From: Volutella citrinella
Lineage: Eukaryota; Ascomycota; Sordariomycetes; Hypocreales; Nectriaceae
Assembly: GCA_034401135.1 (NCBI GenBank)
Contig: JAWZSP010000004.1
Location: 4,898,001 to 4,962,000, forward strand
Direction of reading: 5' to 3'
Length of the DNA: 64,000 bases
The position numbers were made by a program, and so were the translations under genes. The notes under the pieces are model-generated. The model had not been told where the DNA came from, ran no database searches, and saw nothing but the letters and a program-made list of their open reading frames with translations. How positions within the stretch are numbered: position 1 is the stretch's first letter; each line of letters opens with the position of its first letter. Below are positions 54,358 through 64,000 of this stretch, one piece after another.

Positions 54358-56167
54358 ATGGCTATTCACTTGGATGCTACGACCGTGGCCGCATCCGCGG
54401 TGGCACTGGCAAGGCAAATTTCACCGTCTATTTGACAATGAGCTAACATGTCTAACAGTTGCTTGGCTATAACATTGCCTACGTCATCTACAACTACTTC
54501 TTCCACCCACTTGCCTGCTATCCCGGTCCAAAGCTCGCGGCCGTCTCAGAGCTGTGGTACGCGAAGCAATGGTAAGCAAACCAGTTGAGTAGAAGAGAGG
54601 TTAGTCACTGATGGATATTATCCAGGCTACAAAAGAAGTGGGCTTACGATCTCCTCGATCTATCCAAGAAATATGGAGACGTCGTTCGCATTGCCCCCAA
54701 CGAGCTATTTTTCACTTCGATAGAGGCATTCGAGGACATATATGGGCATGCAAACAACAAAAAGAACAAGAAGCCCTTCCTCAAGTCGGAGTTCTATGAC
54801 AATCCAGATGAAATGTCGCCATTAGGTGCGGAGCGGGATCCGGTGAGGCACAGCGAGACTCGCCGAAAGCTCGCCCATTCCTTCAGCGAATCTGCTCTGT
54901 CCCAACAAGTGCCCATGGTAATGGTACACATCAATTTGTTCCTAAAGCAGCTCGCCAAGTATGGAAAGGAACGCAATGGAGTGTCAGTTGACGAGGTACA
55001 GTCTTTCGAATTCAGGACTCCTAAGCTAATACTAACAACCAAGAATAGTGGTACAACTGGCTTACTTTTGACATTATTGGCGACTTGGCATTCGGAGAAT
55101 CCTTCCATGCTCTTGAAGAAGGTGAGTCGATAACGAAGTCAGACGCAACCAACGTTGCTAAGTATTACAGTCAAATCGAACCCAGCCATCACTGCACTTA
55201 TGAATGTCCTGTACACCGGCTCTGTTGCAAACATCTTTCGACGCCTCCCATACCTCATCCCACTGGCACCACTAATGGTACCTATCTCCAAACTAAAGAA
55301 AGAGCGAGTTCTCCACCAAGAGTTTGCCAGAGAGCTCATGAGGAAGCGCATCGAGCGGGGTAACGACCGGCCAGATTTCTTTGGCCATCTTCTCGTGAAT
55401 AAAGAGACCATGCCGTCAGAGGAGTTCCTGCGTACAAATGCAAGCTCTCTGCTGATTGCAGGTTCTGAGACCACGGCCACGACGCTGGCGACCTTGACTT
55501 TTTATCTGCTGGAGGAGCCAGAGCGTCTGAAGACGTTGCAGGATGAAGTTCGTTCAAATTTTACAAGCCACGAGGAAGTCAATGAGTCAAGCACAAGAGG
55601 TCTCGAATACTTGAATGCGGCTATCAAAGAGGCTCTTCGCATCTTTATCCCGCTGCCAATCAACGTTCCTCGCGTCAGTCCGGGAGCAATGGTGGATGGT
55701 CGTTATGTGCCGAAAGGGGTCAGTACCAGTCCATCGACAATATGCATCTGTGTCGATGGGTATCACACATTTTAGTCGAGTTTTGGCTGACAGGTAAACT
55801 GCAGGTGATCGTATCCGGACATCAGTACACCCTCGGACACAGCGCTCGATACTTCACCGACCCAGAATCATTCCACCCTGAGCGCTGGCTGCCAACAAGT
55901 CATCCAAAGTACAACGAAAGGTACTCCAATGACAACTTGGAAGCTTCGAGGCCATTCCTCATCGGCCCTCGAACCTGCCTTGGCAAGAATCTTGCATACA
56001 TCGAACTACGAATTATCCTAGCCAAGTTGGTGCTTCTTTTCGACTGGGAAGCCATCCAAGAACTTGGGCCGGGCAAGGAGATTGACTGGATCAGAGACTC
56101 ACGAACCCAGTTTCTGTGGTCAAAGCCAGATTTGAGAGTCAAATTTATCCAACGGATGGAGTTCTGA
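54358..56167 (+). CDS. Cytochrome P450 monooxygenase
   Basis: Six exons: 54358-54408, 54459-54571, 54626-54995, 55049-55121, 55171-55718 and 55805-56167. The product has 505 residues. The first intron appears to use a GC donor (CTG|gcaagg...taacag); it joins AVAL to [18 protein letters not shown], making an N-terminal membrane anchor followed by [17 protein letters not shown]. Landmarks: I-helix [11 protein letters not shown], ExxR in KEALRIF, the FHPERW region, and the haem loop [12 protein letters not shown] with the iron ligand Cys443. It would sit in the ER membrane and hydroxylate a small molecule with electrons from P450 reductase. The PGPKL...LWYA start and overall form resemble P450s of fungal secondary metabolism such as the CYP65 type. 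The adjacent flavoprotein and dioxygenase genes suggest a shared pathway. Confidence 0.87.
54409..54458 (+). other. Candidate GC-AG intron of the P450 gene
   Basis: The donor is gcaagg and the acceptor taacag; length 50. No GT donor nearby keeps frame and gives a P450-like N-terminus, while this GC donor is in phase 0 and gives a proper membrane anchor. GC-AG introns are a known minority class with donor GCAAGT. Confidence 0.5.
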
Positions 56168-56288
56168 GGCTTGGAATGAACCTCTGGTAGAGCCAACCCT
56201 GTCTTGAGTACGTAGAGATTAAGCCCGGACCCAGAACTGCCAGTAGTCTCCCCCGCCCTATGCTAAACTCGCGTCCCAGTCTAATCCA

Positions 56289-57991
56289 CTACTTCGCTTT
56301 AGCAGCATGCTCGCCAGCTCGCTTTCCAGAAAAGACACCATCGGCAAGAGACAAGCCGCTAACATAACTGTTTGAACACAAGCCGACAGCATTTCGTCCT
56401 GCAGCGTACAGACCCTTGATTCGACTGTTGTCCTCTCGAAGAACCAGGCCCGACTTGCCGTCAACCCTCAATCCTCCCAGTGTGAGACCGCTGACTGCTT
56501 GAAGTCCATCAGGCTTGGAGGAGATATCGAGAGCATGGAATGGACCTGTCGATATAGGGGTGCAGTATTCGGCTTCTTTTCTCATCGGGTCTTCCATCTT
56601 GTTTTCGATTGCTGTGTTGTATGCTTCAACCGTCTCGTGGAGCGCAGACGATGGGATGCTCATCTTGTGAGACAGCTGCTCGATTGATGAAGCTTTCTTG
56701 TAGTCCCAGCGCAACCAGTGGAGACGTTGAATGGCTATTGGAAACTGAGTCTGCTTGGACATCTGTTGTTTAGCTTTGGCCCACTGCGTCGAGTCGAGGA
56801 TGAGAAAGGCTGTGCTGTCATGCTGCCGAATCATCTTGTCGGTAAGGGTGGCTCCGTATATGTCTTCCGCAATGAATCGACATCCTTCTCGGGACACTAC
56901 CACGCCTTCGAGTAGCGCTGTAGGGGGGTACAAGAAGCGCCAGGCTGACATATTGTTCATGTCGCCCACAGAGCCGCCAGCTGCCTGCCCCAGCTTGATA
57001 CCCGATCCGTTATCCCGTCTAGTGCCGAGAGGGGCGACGTGACGGAATTCCGGGGCGTACTGCTTTCTCATGGCCGGGTTGAATGCAAAACCGCCGGCAG
57101 CTAAGACGGCGGCAGGGGCATTTATACTGGCATCCAGCGCATGGCGATTCCACAGCTTATCGGCGCGGTTCAGGAACAAGTCGGCGAGTTCAGGCAACAT
57201 CAGCTGCCATTGCTTGCCAAACTCAGTCAGAGCCCTGTGTCTTCGAAAGGGTGCACTTGACGGGTCAAGGTGCTTGAGTGTGACACCGGTGACAGCTGCT
57301 TGGGCATCAACATTCACGGCGTCGACCCTGCTGGTGGGTAGCACGCGCACGCCCAACTTCTTGGCACTCTCGAACGGAGCCTTCCAAAGCGCGCCGCCCG
57401 AGAAGCCTGGGCTGGCCATGCGATGGCCTCGGGGTGCTGGGGTGGCAATCTTGTTGAATGGGTATGACTTTTCGTTGCCCGAGAAGTATAGGTAGTGGGC
57501 GTCGGTCGGATAGCTGGTCTTGTAGGGGCAGAGGGAGCCCTCGAACCGGGCGCCATGCTTCTCCATCCACTTGAGTCGGGACACACTGCCTTTGCAAAAG
57601 TCCCAGAGTGTGTCCTGGTCGACTGCACCCTGGATCTCTTCTTGCAGATACAGAAACATATTCTCCGCCGTATCGTCCCCGTAGCCCGCAGCCTTTTGAT
57701 GATCTGTGCCGCCACCGGCATACACGACGCCGCCCGACATGGCCAAGGCACCCCCCCCCCCCCCCCGTGCGAGTGGTCTAGCAGAATGACAGAGGCGCCC
57801 TGTTCGGCGGCAGCAATGCTTGCAGAGACTCCAGCTACTCCAGCACCGACGACAATGAGGTCTGCATCGGCAAGAGGAGCACTCTTTGCGGCGTAGTTGC
57901 GGATTGACGCCGAGGGAGTGCGGGGTCGGGAAGAGGCGACATGATGTCGTGGTCGGCAGGCGGGGCCTACCAACTTGAGGGAGACACGCAT
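56289..57991 (-). CDS. FAD-dependent oxidoreductase (fumarate reductase/3-ketosteroid dehydrogenase family), frameshift in a C16 tract
   Basis: The start at 57991 gives MRVSLKLVGPACR, a possible mitochondrial-type presequence, then LIVVGAGVAGVSASIAAAEQ, the FAD-binding GxGxxG. The frame meets a run of sixteen C (57751-57766; G on the coding strand) within LLDHSHGGGG. Beyond it the protein continues one base out of frame as ALAMSGGVVYAGGGTDHQK and runs clean to 56289. One extra base (or two fewer) in the tract would give a single protein of about 567 residues, the normal family length. Later landmarks are APAAVLAAGGFAFNP, RFIAEDIYGATL and GLYAAGRNAVGLCSNSYVSG near the C-terminus. The tract may be a sequencing error, in which case the gene is intact. 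It would reduce or dehydrogenate an enone/ketosteroid-like substrate using FAD. Confidence 0.75.
57751..57766 (+). repeat. C16 homopolymer in the flavoprotein gene
   Basis: Sixteen consecutive C. It encodes glycines on the minus strand and is exactly where the reading frame of the flavoprotein gene shifts. Confidence 0.9.
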
Positions 57992-58452
57992 AATGTGTGG
58001 GGTGAAAGATTGAAGAGGGACAGGACTTTCCAAAGGAGTGTTGATTCTAGATGTAGAGCCCCGCAATGGCGTGGTCGGTTGGGTCGTCAAAAGATAGTAC
58101 ACGATTCGTGACAAACTGAATTCCGTGCAAGGGTAGTAGATGAAATACCGTCATCTCTCATGTATATCGGCGGACTCTCCGCTCCCGGGATCCTCGGGAC
58201 CCTCGCCGTCCTCGACTCTGAGCTCGGCGTTTCATGGGCCGCCGAGACTCCGGTCCCGACAAGGCATACGCCGGGCACTTTTCTTCTCCCTCCATCGAGA
58301 AACTAGCCCGGCCGTCCTCGGCAATGCATCACCTGAAGCCGGCCTTTACTTGGGGTAGATAGTTGGGCCGTTGCTCCCGGTTTCCCCTGTTAACGACATC
58401 CGCAACCTCTCCGACCACAGCGAACATCCGAAGCATACTTCACAAAGACACC
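57992..58452. other. Shared promoter of two divergent flavoprotein genes
   Basis: About 460 bases between the two divergent starts, a bidirectional promoter arrangement. No clear TATA or palindromic regulator site was recognised. Confidence 0.4.
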
Positions 58453-59890
58453 ATGTGGAATTCTCGACGCCGTCTATTGTTACTTGGCCGTGGGGCTCGC
58501 CGAGTTGGCCGCGTGGCACATGGCCATATGGGAGGCCGGCGATTGTACACGAAGTCAGCAAAGTCAGTCGCATCGGCTGATGCCGCTGTGTCCTTTGATG
58601 AGGGGACGGATGTGCTGATTTTTGGATCTGGAGCTGGAGCGTTGACGGCCAGCTTGCGAGCATCCAACCTCGGCCTGCGCAGTATTGTCATCGAGAAGGA
58701 AGAAATACTCGGCGGCGCATCGCGCATATCTGGTGGAGGACTCTGGATTCCATGCAACCCTGTGTCAAAGGCCGCTGGCATCAAAGACTCAGAGATGGGC
58801 GCCCTGAAATACTTTGAGCGAGCCGTGGGCGACGTCGGACCAGCCTCATCCATCGAAAAGAGACGAGCATATGTCAGACATGGGCCCGAGATGATCGACT
58901 TCCTCCAGCAGCAGGGCTTCGCTTTCCACTTCAGCAAGGGCTATCCCGACTACTACCCGGCTATGGATGGTGCAATGGGCAAAGGCGGCGGTCGAAACAT
59001 CGAGTCCAAGGTCTTCAACGCCAAGAAACTTGGGACGTGGAATGCCAAACTGGGGCCTTTGGAGATCCCAGCGGCCATCTACACCAACGATGCGGCTACA
59101 TTCATCCAGATGGCTTCTTCCTTGAGAAATTTGCCAACACCACGCGCAAGATGCTCCCTCTGATAGGCAAAGCGCTCCTGGGTCACAGCTCAACGAGCAT
59201 GGGGAGGGGCTTGGTGGCCCAGCTTCTGTGGCTTAATATCCAGCAGAAGAAGAATGACATTCGGGTCAAAAACAGCCTGTCCAAGCTGCTCCAAGGCTCG
59301 GAAGGCGATGTCATTGGCGCCGAGGTCTGAACCGCAGGTGGCGTCAGGAAGATCAAGGCTACTCGGGGCATCATTCTGGCGGCTGGAGGCTTTGCACACA
59401 ACCGGGCCATGCGCGAGCGCTACATGCCGAAGCCGGTGAGCACTGAGTGGAAAAACTCGCCCAAGGGAGACACGGGCGATGCCATTGAGGAAGACATGCG
59501 CCTGGGCGCGGCCACGGCACTCCTGGACGAGGCCTGGTGGGTGCTATCCCAGCCTGGCTCATCATGGACTCCAGCCACCGCAACAATTACATGCTTGGTG
59601 GACTGTTCGCAAGGCAGAAGCCTTCCAAAGAAGCTCTGGCCGAAAAGCTCATCTTCTCAGCCCTGACACTTGCGGAGCTAGCCGCCCAGATCGGCGTGGA
59701 TGCCAAAGGACTGCAAACCACGACGGACAGATACAACGACATGTGCCTCAAGGGGGTCGATGAAGATTTTGGAAAGGGCGCCAGTGAATATGATCAATTC
59801 TTTGGCGACCAAGGCGTCGGCCCGAATCCCAACCTTGGCCCCGTGAAGAAGGCGCCGTATTATGCGATTCAAATCTGGCCGGGGGATCTA
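58453..59890 (+). pseudogene. Second FAD-dependent oxidoreductase (same superfamily), broken
   Basis: The start MWNSRRRLLLLGRGARR is followed by DVLIFGSGAGALTASLRASN and ILGGASRISGGGLWIPCNP, the FAD-binding and early substrate region of 3-ketosteroid-dehydrogenase-like flavoproteins. The frame shifts by one near 59115 (IQMAS to FFLEKFANTTRKM), meets TGA at 59328-59330 (VIGAEV-stop-TAGGVRKIKATRG, probably CGA to TGA), shifts again near 59540 (LLDEAWW to AIPAWLIMDSSHRNNYMLGG), then loses homology after AIQIWPGDLGT at about 59890. The last ~50 residues, including the C-terminal FAD contact, are missing. It is a divergent neighbour of the flavoprotein at 56289 and was probably once a partner or paralog in the same pathway. 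Confidence 0.75.
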
Positions 59891-60442
59891 GGAACCTGGG
59901 TTCCAGTACTTAATATACACCGAGCCTTTTATCTTACTTATTATATTCTTACTACAGATCTATCGCAGCTTTAGGCTGCTATTATACAGCAAGCCAACCA
60001 GTTTAGAGTACGAGCGAACTGAGGCGACAATATTCCTTATTTCAAGGAGCCTCAGTTGCTCTTCTAATCACACGACCTAAAGAATATATTTGCGCAACCG
60101 AGTATACACGAGAGCATGTGACTCTTCCGCGACGCAATTCTGGCCAATCTAGATCCAACACGGCTCGATGTTCACTCCTGCTAGCTGGATATCGGCAGTC
60201 GAGAGTTGTCGGATCCAATAGCGATAATATATTGTCTGCATGCTTACCCGGCTTCTTGCAGGGGTCATACATCATTATATAAGCTAGTCATTTACATAAT
60301 ATACTCTTAATAGGAACAAGGCTCATTTAAGTTATTCAAGCTGCAGGGTCCATATTCACCTGTTCTCCTAGAGTGATGCGCATGCTTTGCCCAATTATGG
60401 GCCTGGCCACTGAATGGGCCCAACAACCCTGCCGGTCTTAAC
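59891..60442. other. A/T-leaning spacer after the broken flavoprotein
   Basis: Sequence changes abruptly to A/T-rich after ~59890, suggesting an old insertion or deletion junction. No intact gene or LTR is recognisable. Confidence 0.35.
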
Positions 60443-61660
60443 TTATGAGGCCGCAGCAATAGTAACCGGTGCAGGGGAACTACTCGCAGGCGTGAATTCG
60501 GCCGTGTCGCGTGTTTCGGCGCCGACGCGATAGCCGATTGCAGTAATGCCCTGCGCGTCATTGAGGCCCCAGGCGTTGGCGCTGTCGTCGTGCACCGTGG
60601 TCCGGCGAAGGTCACGGCGGTACTTGCCGGCAAAGGAGCCGCCGGCGGCGCGGTGGAGGAGGGCGCGGTTGTCCCACATGACGATGTCGCCAGGCTGCTC
60701 CCACTCAAAGGTATAGACGTATTGTGGCTGCGTCACGTGCGCCTTCAGATTGTCACGTAGCTTGGCGGACTCGTCGTTGGAGAGGCCTTCGATGTGATGT
60801 AGATGGGCACCGATATAGAGGTTCGCACGACCGCTGCCCTCGTGGATCTGGATAAGGCGATGGCGAGCCATGGGGAACTTGGTGGGATCCACGGCCTTGA
60901 AGTACTCAGGGGAACCGAGCTTACGCGACTGAGCCAGGGTGTGGCATCCAACGTAGTTATTCTTGATAAGGTCCATCTTTAGGGTCTCGGGTAAGTCGAC
61001 AAAGGCGGTGCGGGTGTCGGCAAACTCGGTATGACCGCCGTTGCCTTTGGGGGGGAGCTCGACAGCGCGAAGGAGGGAGAAGCTGGCTCGGCGGAAGTTG
61101 TAGCTGGAATCGGTGTGGAAGAGTTGGTTGCCCTAGCAAGGAGTTAGTTATGCAAGGCCAGGTCAGGGGTGCGTCGCAGAGGCAGTCGTCTTCAGTCAGT
61201 TCAATCTGTGTCTCCTTACTCGGTTAGAATGAGCACGAGCGCACTCGGGATCGAGGACAGAGCCGTCATCGTCGATGTTTCCAGCATCAAAAAGCTCTGG
61301 GTATTCGTATCGTAGCTTACGGTCGCCTGTGACAAACCGCTTCATGTTGTCGAGATCACCAAGTTTCCAAGAAAAGTCGACATGAGCCTTATCGTCTAGA
61401 CCAGTGTTGCGGAAGATACAGAAGCCATACTAGATGAAGGAGTCGAGCGTTAGTAGGAATTTCTCTGGATAGAGATAGAGGGAGAGGGGAGAGACGGGGG
61501 AAAAGAGTTCATCGCCGTTTACCTTATTACCAGCCCTGGTGATTTCCTGGACAGTGTCGTCGTCGAGGTTGTTCCAGTCAGATACCTGGACCTCAGCCCC
61601 GAAAGTAGGGTGGACAGGCTTGACAGTAATCTTTATAAAGGAAGTATCGACACCGGCCAT
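60443..61660 (-). CDS. TauD/TfdA-family 2-oxoglutarate dioxygenase
   Basis: Three exons on the minus strand: 61660-61523, 61429-61220 and 61132-60443; introns 61430-61522 and 61133-61219, all phase 0. The product has 345 residues from MAGVDTSFIKITVKPVHPTF. A start seven codons upstream (61681) is also open. The iron-binding HxD lies in NQLFHTDSSYNFRRAS, restored across the second splice; the distal His is in MWDNRALLHRAAG, with the 2-oxoglutarate Arg expected in KYRRDLRRTTVHDD. This is the pattern of TfdA-type (2,4-D dioxygenase-like) enzymes in fungi, which hydroxylate a small acid or ether using Fe(II), O2 and 2-oxoglutarate. It is likely part of the oxidative set with the P450 and flavoproteins. 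Confidence 0.87.
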
Positions 61661-62765
61661 GATGACTTGATAAACAGACACAGTCGGGTATAGAATGTCT
61701 CACACCACACTTGAAGGGGCAAATCAATGTTAAGAGGAGTATGCTCAAGGAATAAGCTTGTATGCGATAGCGAAGTGGATTAAATAGAACTGCTCTAAGA
61801 CAAGAAAATGTTCAAGATGCCTTGGGTTATATAGTTTAATCTTTCATCTAGCATGACGTACAGATATGCATATACATGGGTGTATTCCACACGGCTAAAT
61901 CAATTTACCTGCATCCGCTGGTACAGGCTACACTAGTAGATAACCCTTGCCGTATGTTTGAGGAAGTAGTTAGTACTCGGCATACTTGAATCCTTTTACA
62001 TGAAGGCCCTGTCGGGGAGAGACGCGGACGAAAGCGAACAGGGGGTCCTGGGGCGGGGTAATAGATCTGGGCTCCTCGGAAATGTCGGGGAACGACGGGG
62101 ATAGAAATTATAGAGAGCCGCGGGGAGGCGAAGTGCGTATTGCTGAAGAGACACATGTCGGCATACTTTATCGGTAGATGGGTTTCCCTTCCCAAGTTAT
62201 TGTTCTTGTCACAAGCTTAGCCACATCCGCGAACCTAGTAAGGTTTGGACTCCTGTTGTCTCCCACGTATCTCCACATTTTTCGTCCGCGTCTTTCCCCG
62301 AGATCTCCATCCTGATGCACGACTCAGCCTAGTGTCGCGTCCACCCAATAAGGGGGCAAGCATTGCGAATAACGACCCTCTAGTCACTTTAGTCTACTGC
62401 ATGCGTTCTAGGCCGCCCAAACCCCCCAGACTCTTTCCCCGCATGTTGAATAATTCCTGGGGAAAGAAACCTCGGGTATGGGGTGGGGGTGGGATCTGAG
62501 TTGGACCTTTGTCCCCCTCGATTTCGTCGCCAGGTTTGCGCTCGGCAACCGATACGAGTTTCTGTTCCGCCTCTCTGTCTATTCGACACCATTCTATAAA
62601 TTCCTACCTCTACGTCCTTGTTAATCATGCCCTTTTTTCAGTTCTTCCGTTCAACCTCACTCTTCTCTAAGAATCGCAATTTATCCCTCTTTAACTAGTA
62701 CCAGGGCCAAGAGACAGGCCCTTCGACTTCCAGAGACAGCCATCAAAACCCTCTCCTCGGCCAAG
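61661..62765. other. Intergenic region between dioxygenase and sugar carrier
   Basis: A divergent promoter region of about 1.1 kb. C-rich stretches near 62410-62520 precede the carrier. No gene seen. Confidence 0.4.
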
Positions 62766-64000
62766 ATGACGGCTGCAAGCAACACGGTGCCAGATGTCAC
62801 CACGCGCGAGGTCCGCGCGAACTGGCGACAGAATGTCCGCACCATCTGGTTCTGCTTCATTGTTTCCACCGCCACCCTCCAATACGGCCTCGATATATCC
62901 ATCATCAATGCCGCCCAGGCCCAGAAGGGCTTTCTCATGGTCTTCGGCCACCCGAACCCCAACGCACCCCAAGGATACGGTATCGCGCCGTCATTTCAAC
63001 AGTCCATCACCAGTCTCATGAACGTCGGTCTTGTCGTCGGTTCCTTCACGCTCGAATTCTTTACCGACCGCCTAGGCCGCAGAAAGAATTTCATCGTGGG
63101 TTCGGTGGCGGCAATCTGTGCAAACCTCATCCTCATCCTCTCTACCAACAAGAGCGCCGTCATCTTTGGCCGTTTTCTTTTCGGTGTCTCTAACGGTTAC
63201 TATATCGGATTTACCAGCATCTACATATCCGAAGCGGCACCACCATATCTTCGGGGTTCGCTGGTTAGCTTCGTGCAGGTGTCCGTCTGTATCGGCACTG
63301 TCATTGGTGCCGTCGTCAACAATGCAACTAAGCATCTCGAGACCCGCCTCGCCTACCAGATCCCTCTCTTCTGTCTGTTCTTTATTCCGGTCTTTTGGTT
63401 CTTTAACGCTTTCTTGATCCCCGAGTCGCCTCGCTGGCTGATCATGAAGGGTCGCCCTGATGGTGCCCGGATTCACCTCTTCCGTCTGCGGGGGCCTTCT
63501 TACCCTGCCGAACTCATCGAAGCCGAGATCGCTGCTATCGTGCAGGCCGTTGAGAGTGAGAAAGACACCAAGATTCGTGGCTGGCGCGCTGTTCGCCTCA
63601 TGCTCAGCCCTGCCGAGCTCCGCCGGACCCTCCTGACCGTCGCTTGTGGTGCCATGCACGCGGCGAGTGGTTTCCCCTTCATCTCCAGCTATAAGACGTA
63701 CTTCTTCCAGATCGCCAAATCTCAGAGTCCCTTCATCGACTCCATCATCGTTACCACAGTGTCTCTTGTCGGAGCCATCTCCGGTCTCTTCCTTCACCGC
63801 TACGTAGGACGTCGCCCGGCTCTTATGTTTGGATTCGGAGGCCAGGCTGTCCTTATGCTTGTCATCGCCGCTGTCTGGCACGCCAGTCCAGGTACCGTCA
63901 CAACTGGCAAAGTTATTGTCGCCGTGGTTGTTGTGTTCCAGTGCCTCTATTCTGCTATCGTCGGTCCCGGCTCCTGGATCGTCACTAGCGAGATTCCTAG
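62766..64000 (+). CDS. MFS sugar porter, 3' end outside the window
   Basis: Open from the ATG at 62766 to the window end, 411 codons with no stop and no intron needed. Sugar-porter marks are in order: QYGLDISIINAAQ in TM1, DRLGRRKNF after TM2, GRFLFGVSNGYY in TM4, EAAPPYLRG before TM5, PESPRWLIMKGRP before the central loop, YVGRRPALMF after TM8, and GPGSWIVTSEIP at the end. The closest type is the fungal alpha-glucoside/hexose permease group. About 100-130 residues should lie beyond the window. It is divergent from the dioxygenase gene and may be a cluster transporter or an ordinary sugar carrier. Confidence 0.87.
   Translation, partial: MTAASNTVPDVTTREVRANWRQNVRTIWFCFIVSTATLQYGLDISIINAAQAQKGFLMVFGHPNPNAPQGYGIAPSFQQSITSLMNVGLVVGSFTLEFFTDRLGRRKNFIVGSVAAICANLILILSTNKSAVIFGRFLFGVSNGYYIGFTSIYISEAAPPYLRGSLVSFVQVSVCIGTVIGAVVNNATKHLETRLAYQIPLFCLFFIPVFWFFNAFLIPESPRWLIMKGRPDGARIHLFRLRGPSYPAELIEAEIAAIVQAVESEKDTKIRGWRAVRLMLSPAELRRTLLTVACGAMHAASGFPFISSYKTYFFQIAKSQSPFIDSIIVTTVSLVGAISGLFLHRYVGRRPALMFGFGGQAVLMLVIAAVWHASPGTVTTGKVIVAVVVVFQCLYSAIVGPGSWIVTSEIP

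Noticed and set aside
56718..57495. Plus-strand open frames across the flavoprotein gene
   Set aside because: Shadows of the minus-strand flavoprotein.
1..64000. tRNA or rRNA genes
   Set aside because: No tRNA B-box with cloverleaf or rRNA stretch was recognised by eye; a tRNAscan or Infernal run would settle it.

Overview
The window is nuclear DNA of a filamentous ascomycete (Pezizomycotina; a Sordariomycete is likely, the genus cannot be read). Evidence: genes split by many short GT-AG introns (49-93 bases), Zn(II)2Cys6 regulators, an EF-hand NADPH oxidase, a cutinase, a CBM1 cellulose-binding module, a NACHT-ankyrin receptor-like protein, an NRPS-like reductase, and a nearly pure A/T block of the kind left by repeat-induced point mutation (RIP).

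Layout. 0.4-2.0 kb: Zn2Cys6 regulator. 2.9-4.7 kb: allantoate-permease-type MFS carrier with GATAAG sites upstream. 5.1-5.9 kb: gene with an in-frame TAA. 7.6-9.2 kb: sugar-type MFS carrier. 10.3-14.0 kb: NRPS-like A-T-R enzyme with an unexpected gluconokinase-like tail. 14.4-16.6 kb: second Zn2Cys6 regulator; these last three may form a small metabolite locus. 17.7 kb: a short decayed coding relic. 18.2-19.0 kb: F-box-like gene. 19.5-33.8 kb, all on the minus strand: NoxC-type oxidase, cutinase, a 2071-residue NACHT-ankyrin protein, a secreted HExxH metalloprotease with acidic repeats and CBM1, and a conserved fungal protein of unknown function. 34.2-38.8 kb: third Zn2Cys6 regulator among broken genes (APH-like phosphotransferase, amidase, NmrA-like reductase). 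39.5-41.3 kb: amino acid transporter.

41.5-52.7 kb is one broken serine carboxypeptidase (S10) gene, read on the minus strand, interrupted twice. A solo LTR (51870-52317) is flanked by ATACT duplications. An A/T-rich insertion (about 42505-51604) is flanked by an 11-base duplication, and inside it sits an 8.2 kb Ty3/gypsy retrotransposon with two 451-base LTRs and AAAAG duplications. Decayed RT, RNase H and integrase motifs are still readable on the minus strand, all in one frame.

53-64 kb: a GH3 beta-glucosidase fragment, then a possible oxidative metabolic cluster: a cytochrome P450, two divergent flavoproteins of the fumarate reductase/3-ketosteroid dehydrogenase family (one with a frameshift in a C16 tract, one a pseudogene), a TauD/TfdA 2-oxoglutarate dioxygenase, and a sugar-type MFS carrier that runs off the end.

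Exon boundaries were placed by hand from splice consensus and frame continuity. Family names come from motif recognition, not from database searches.
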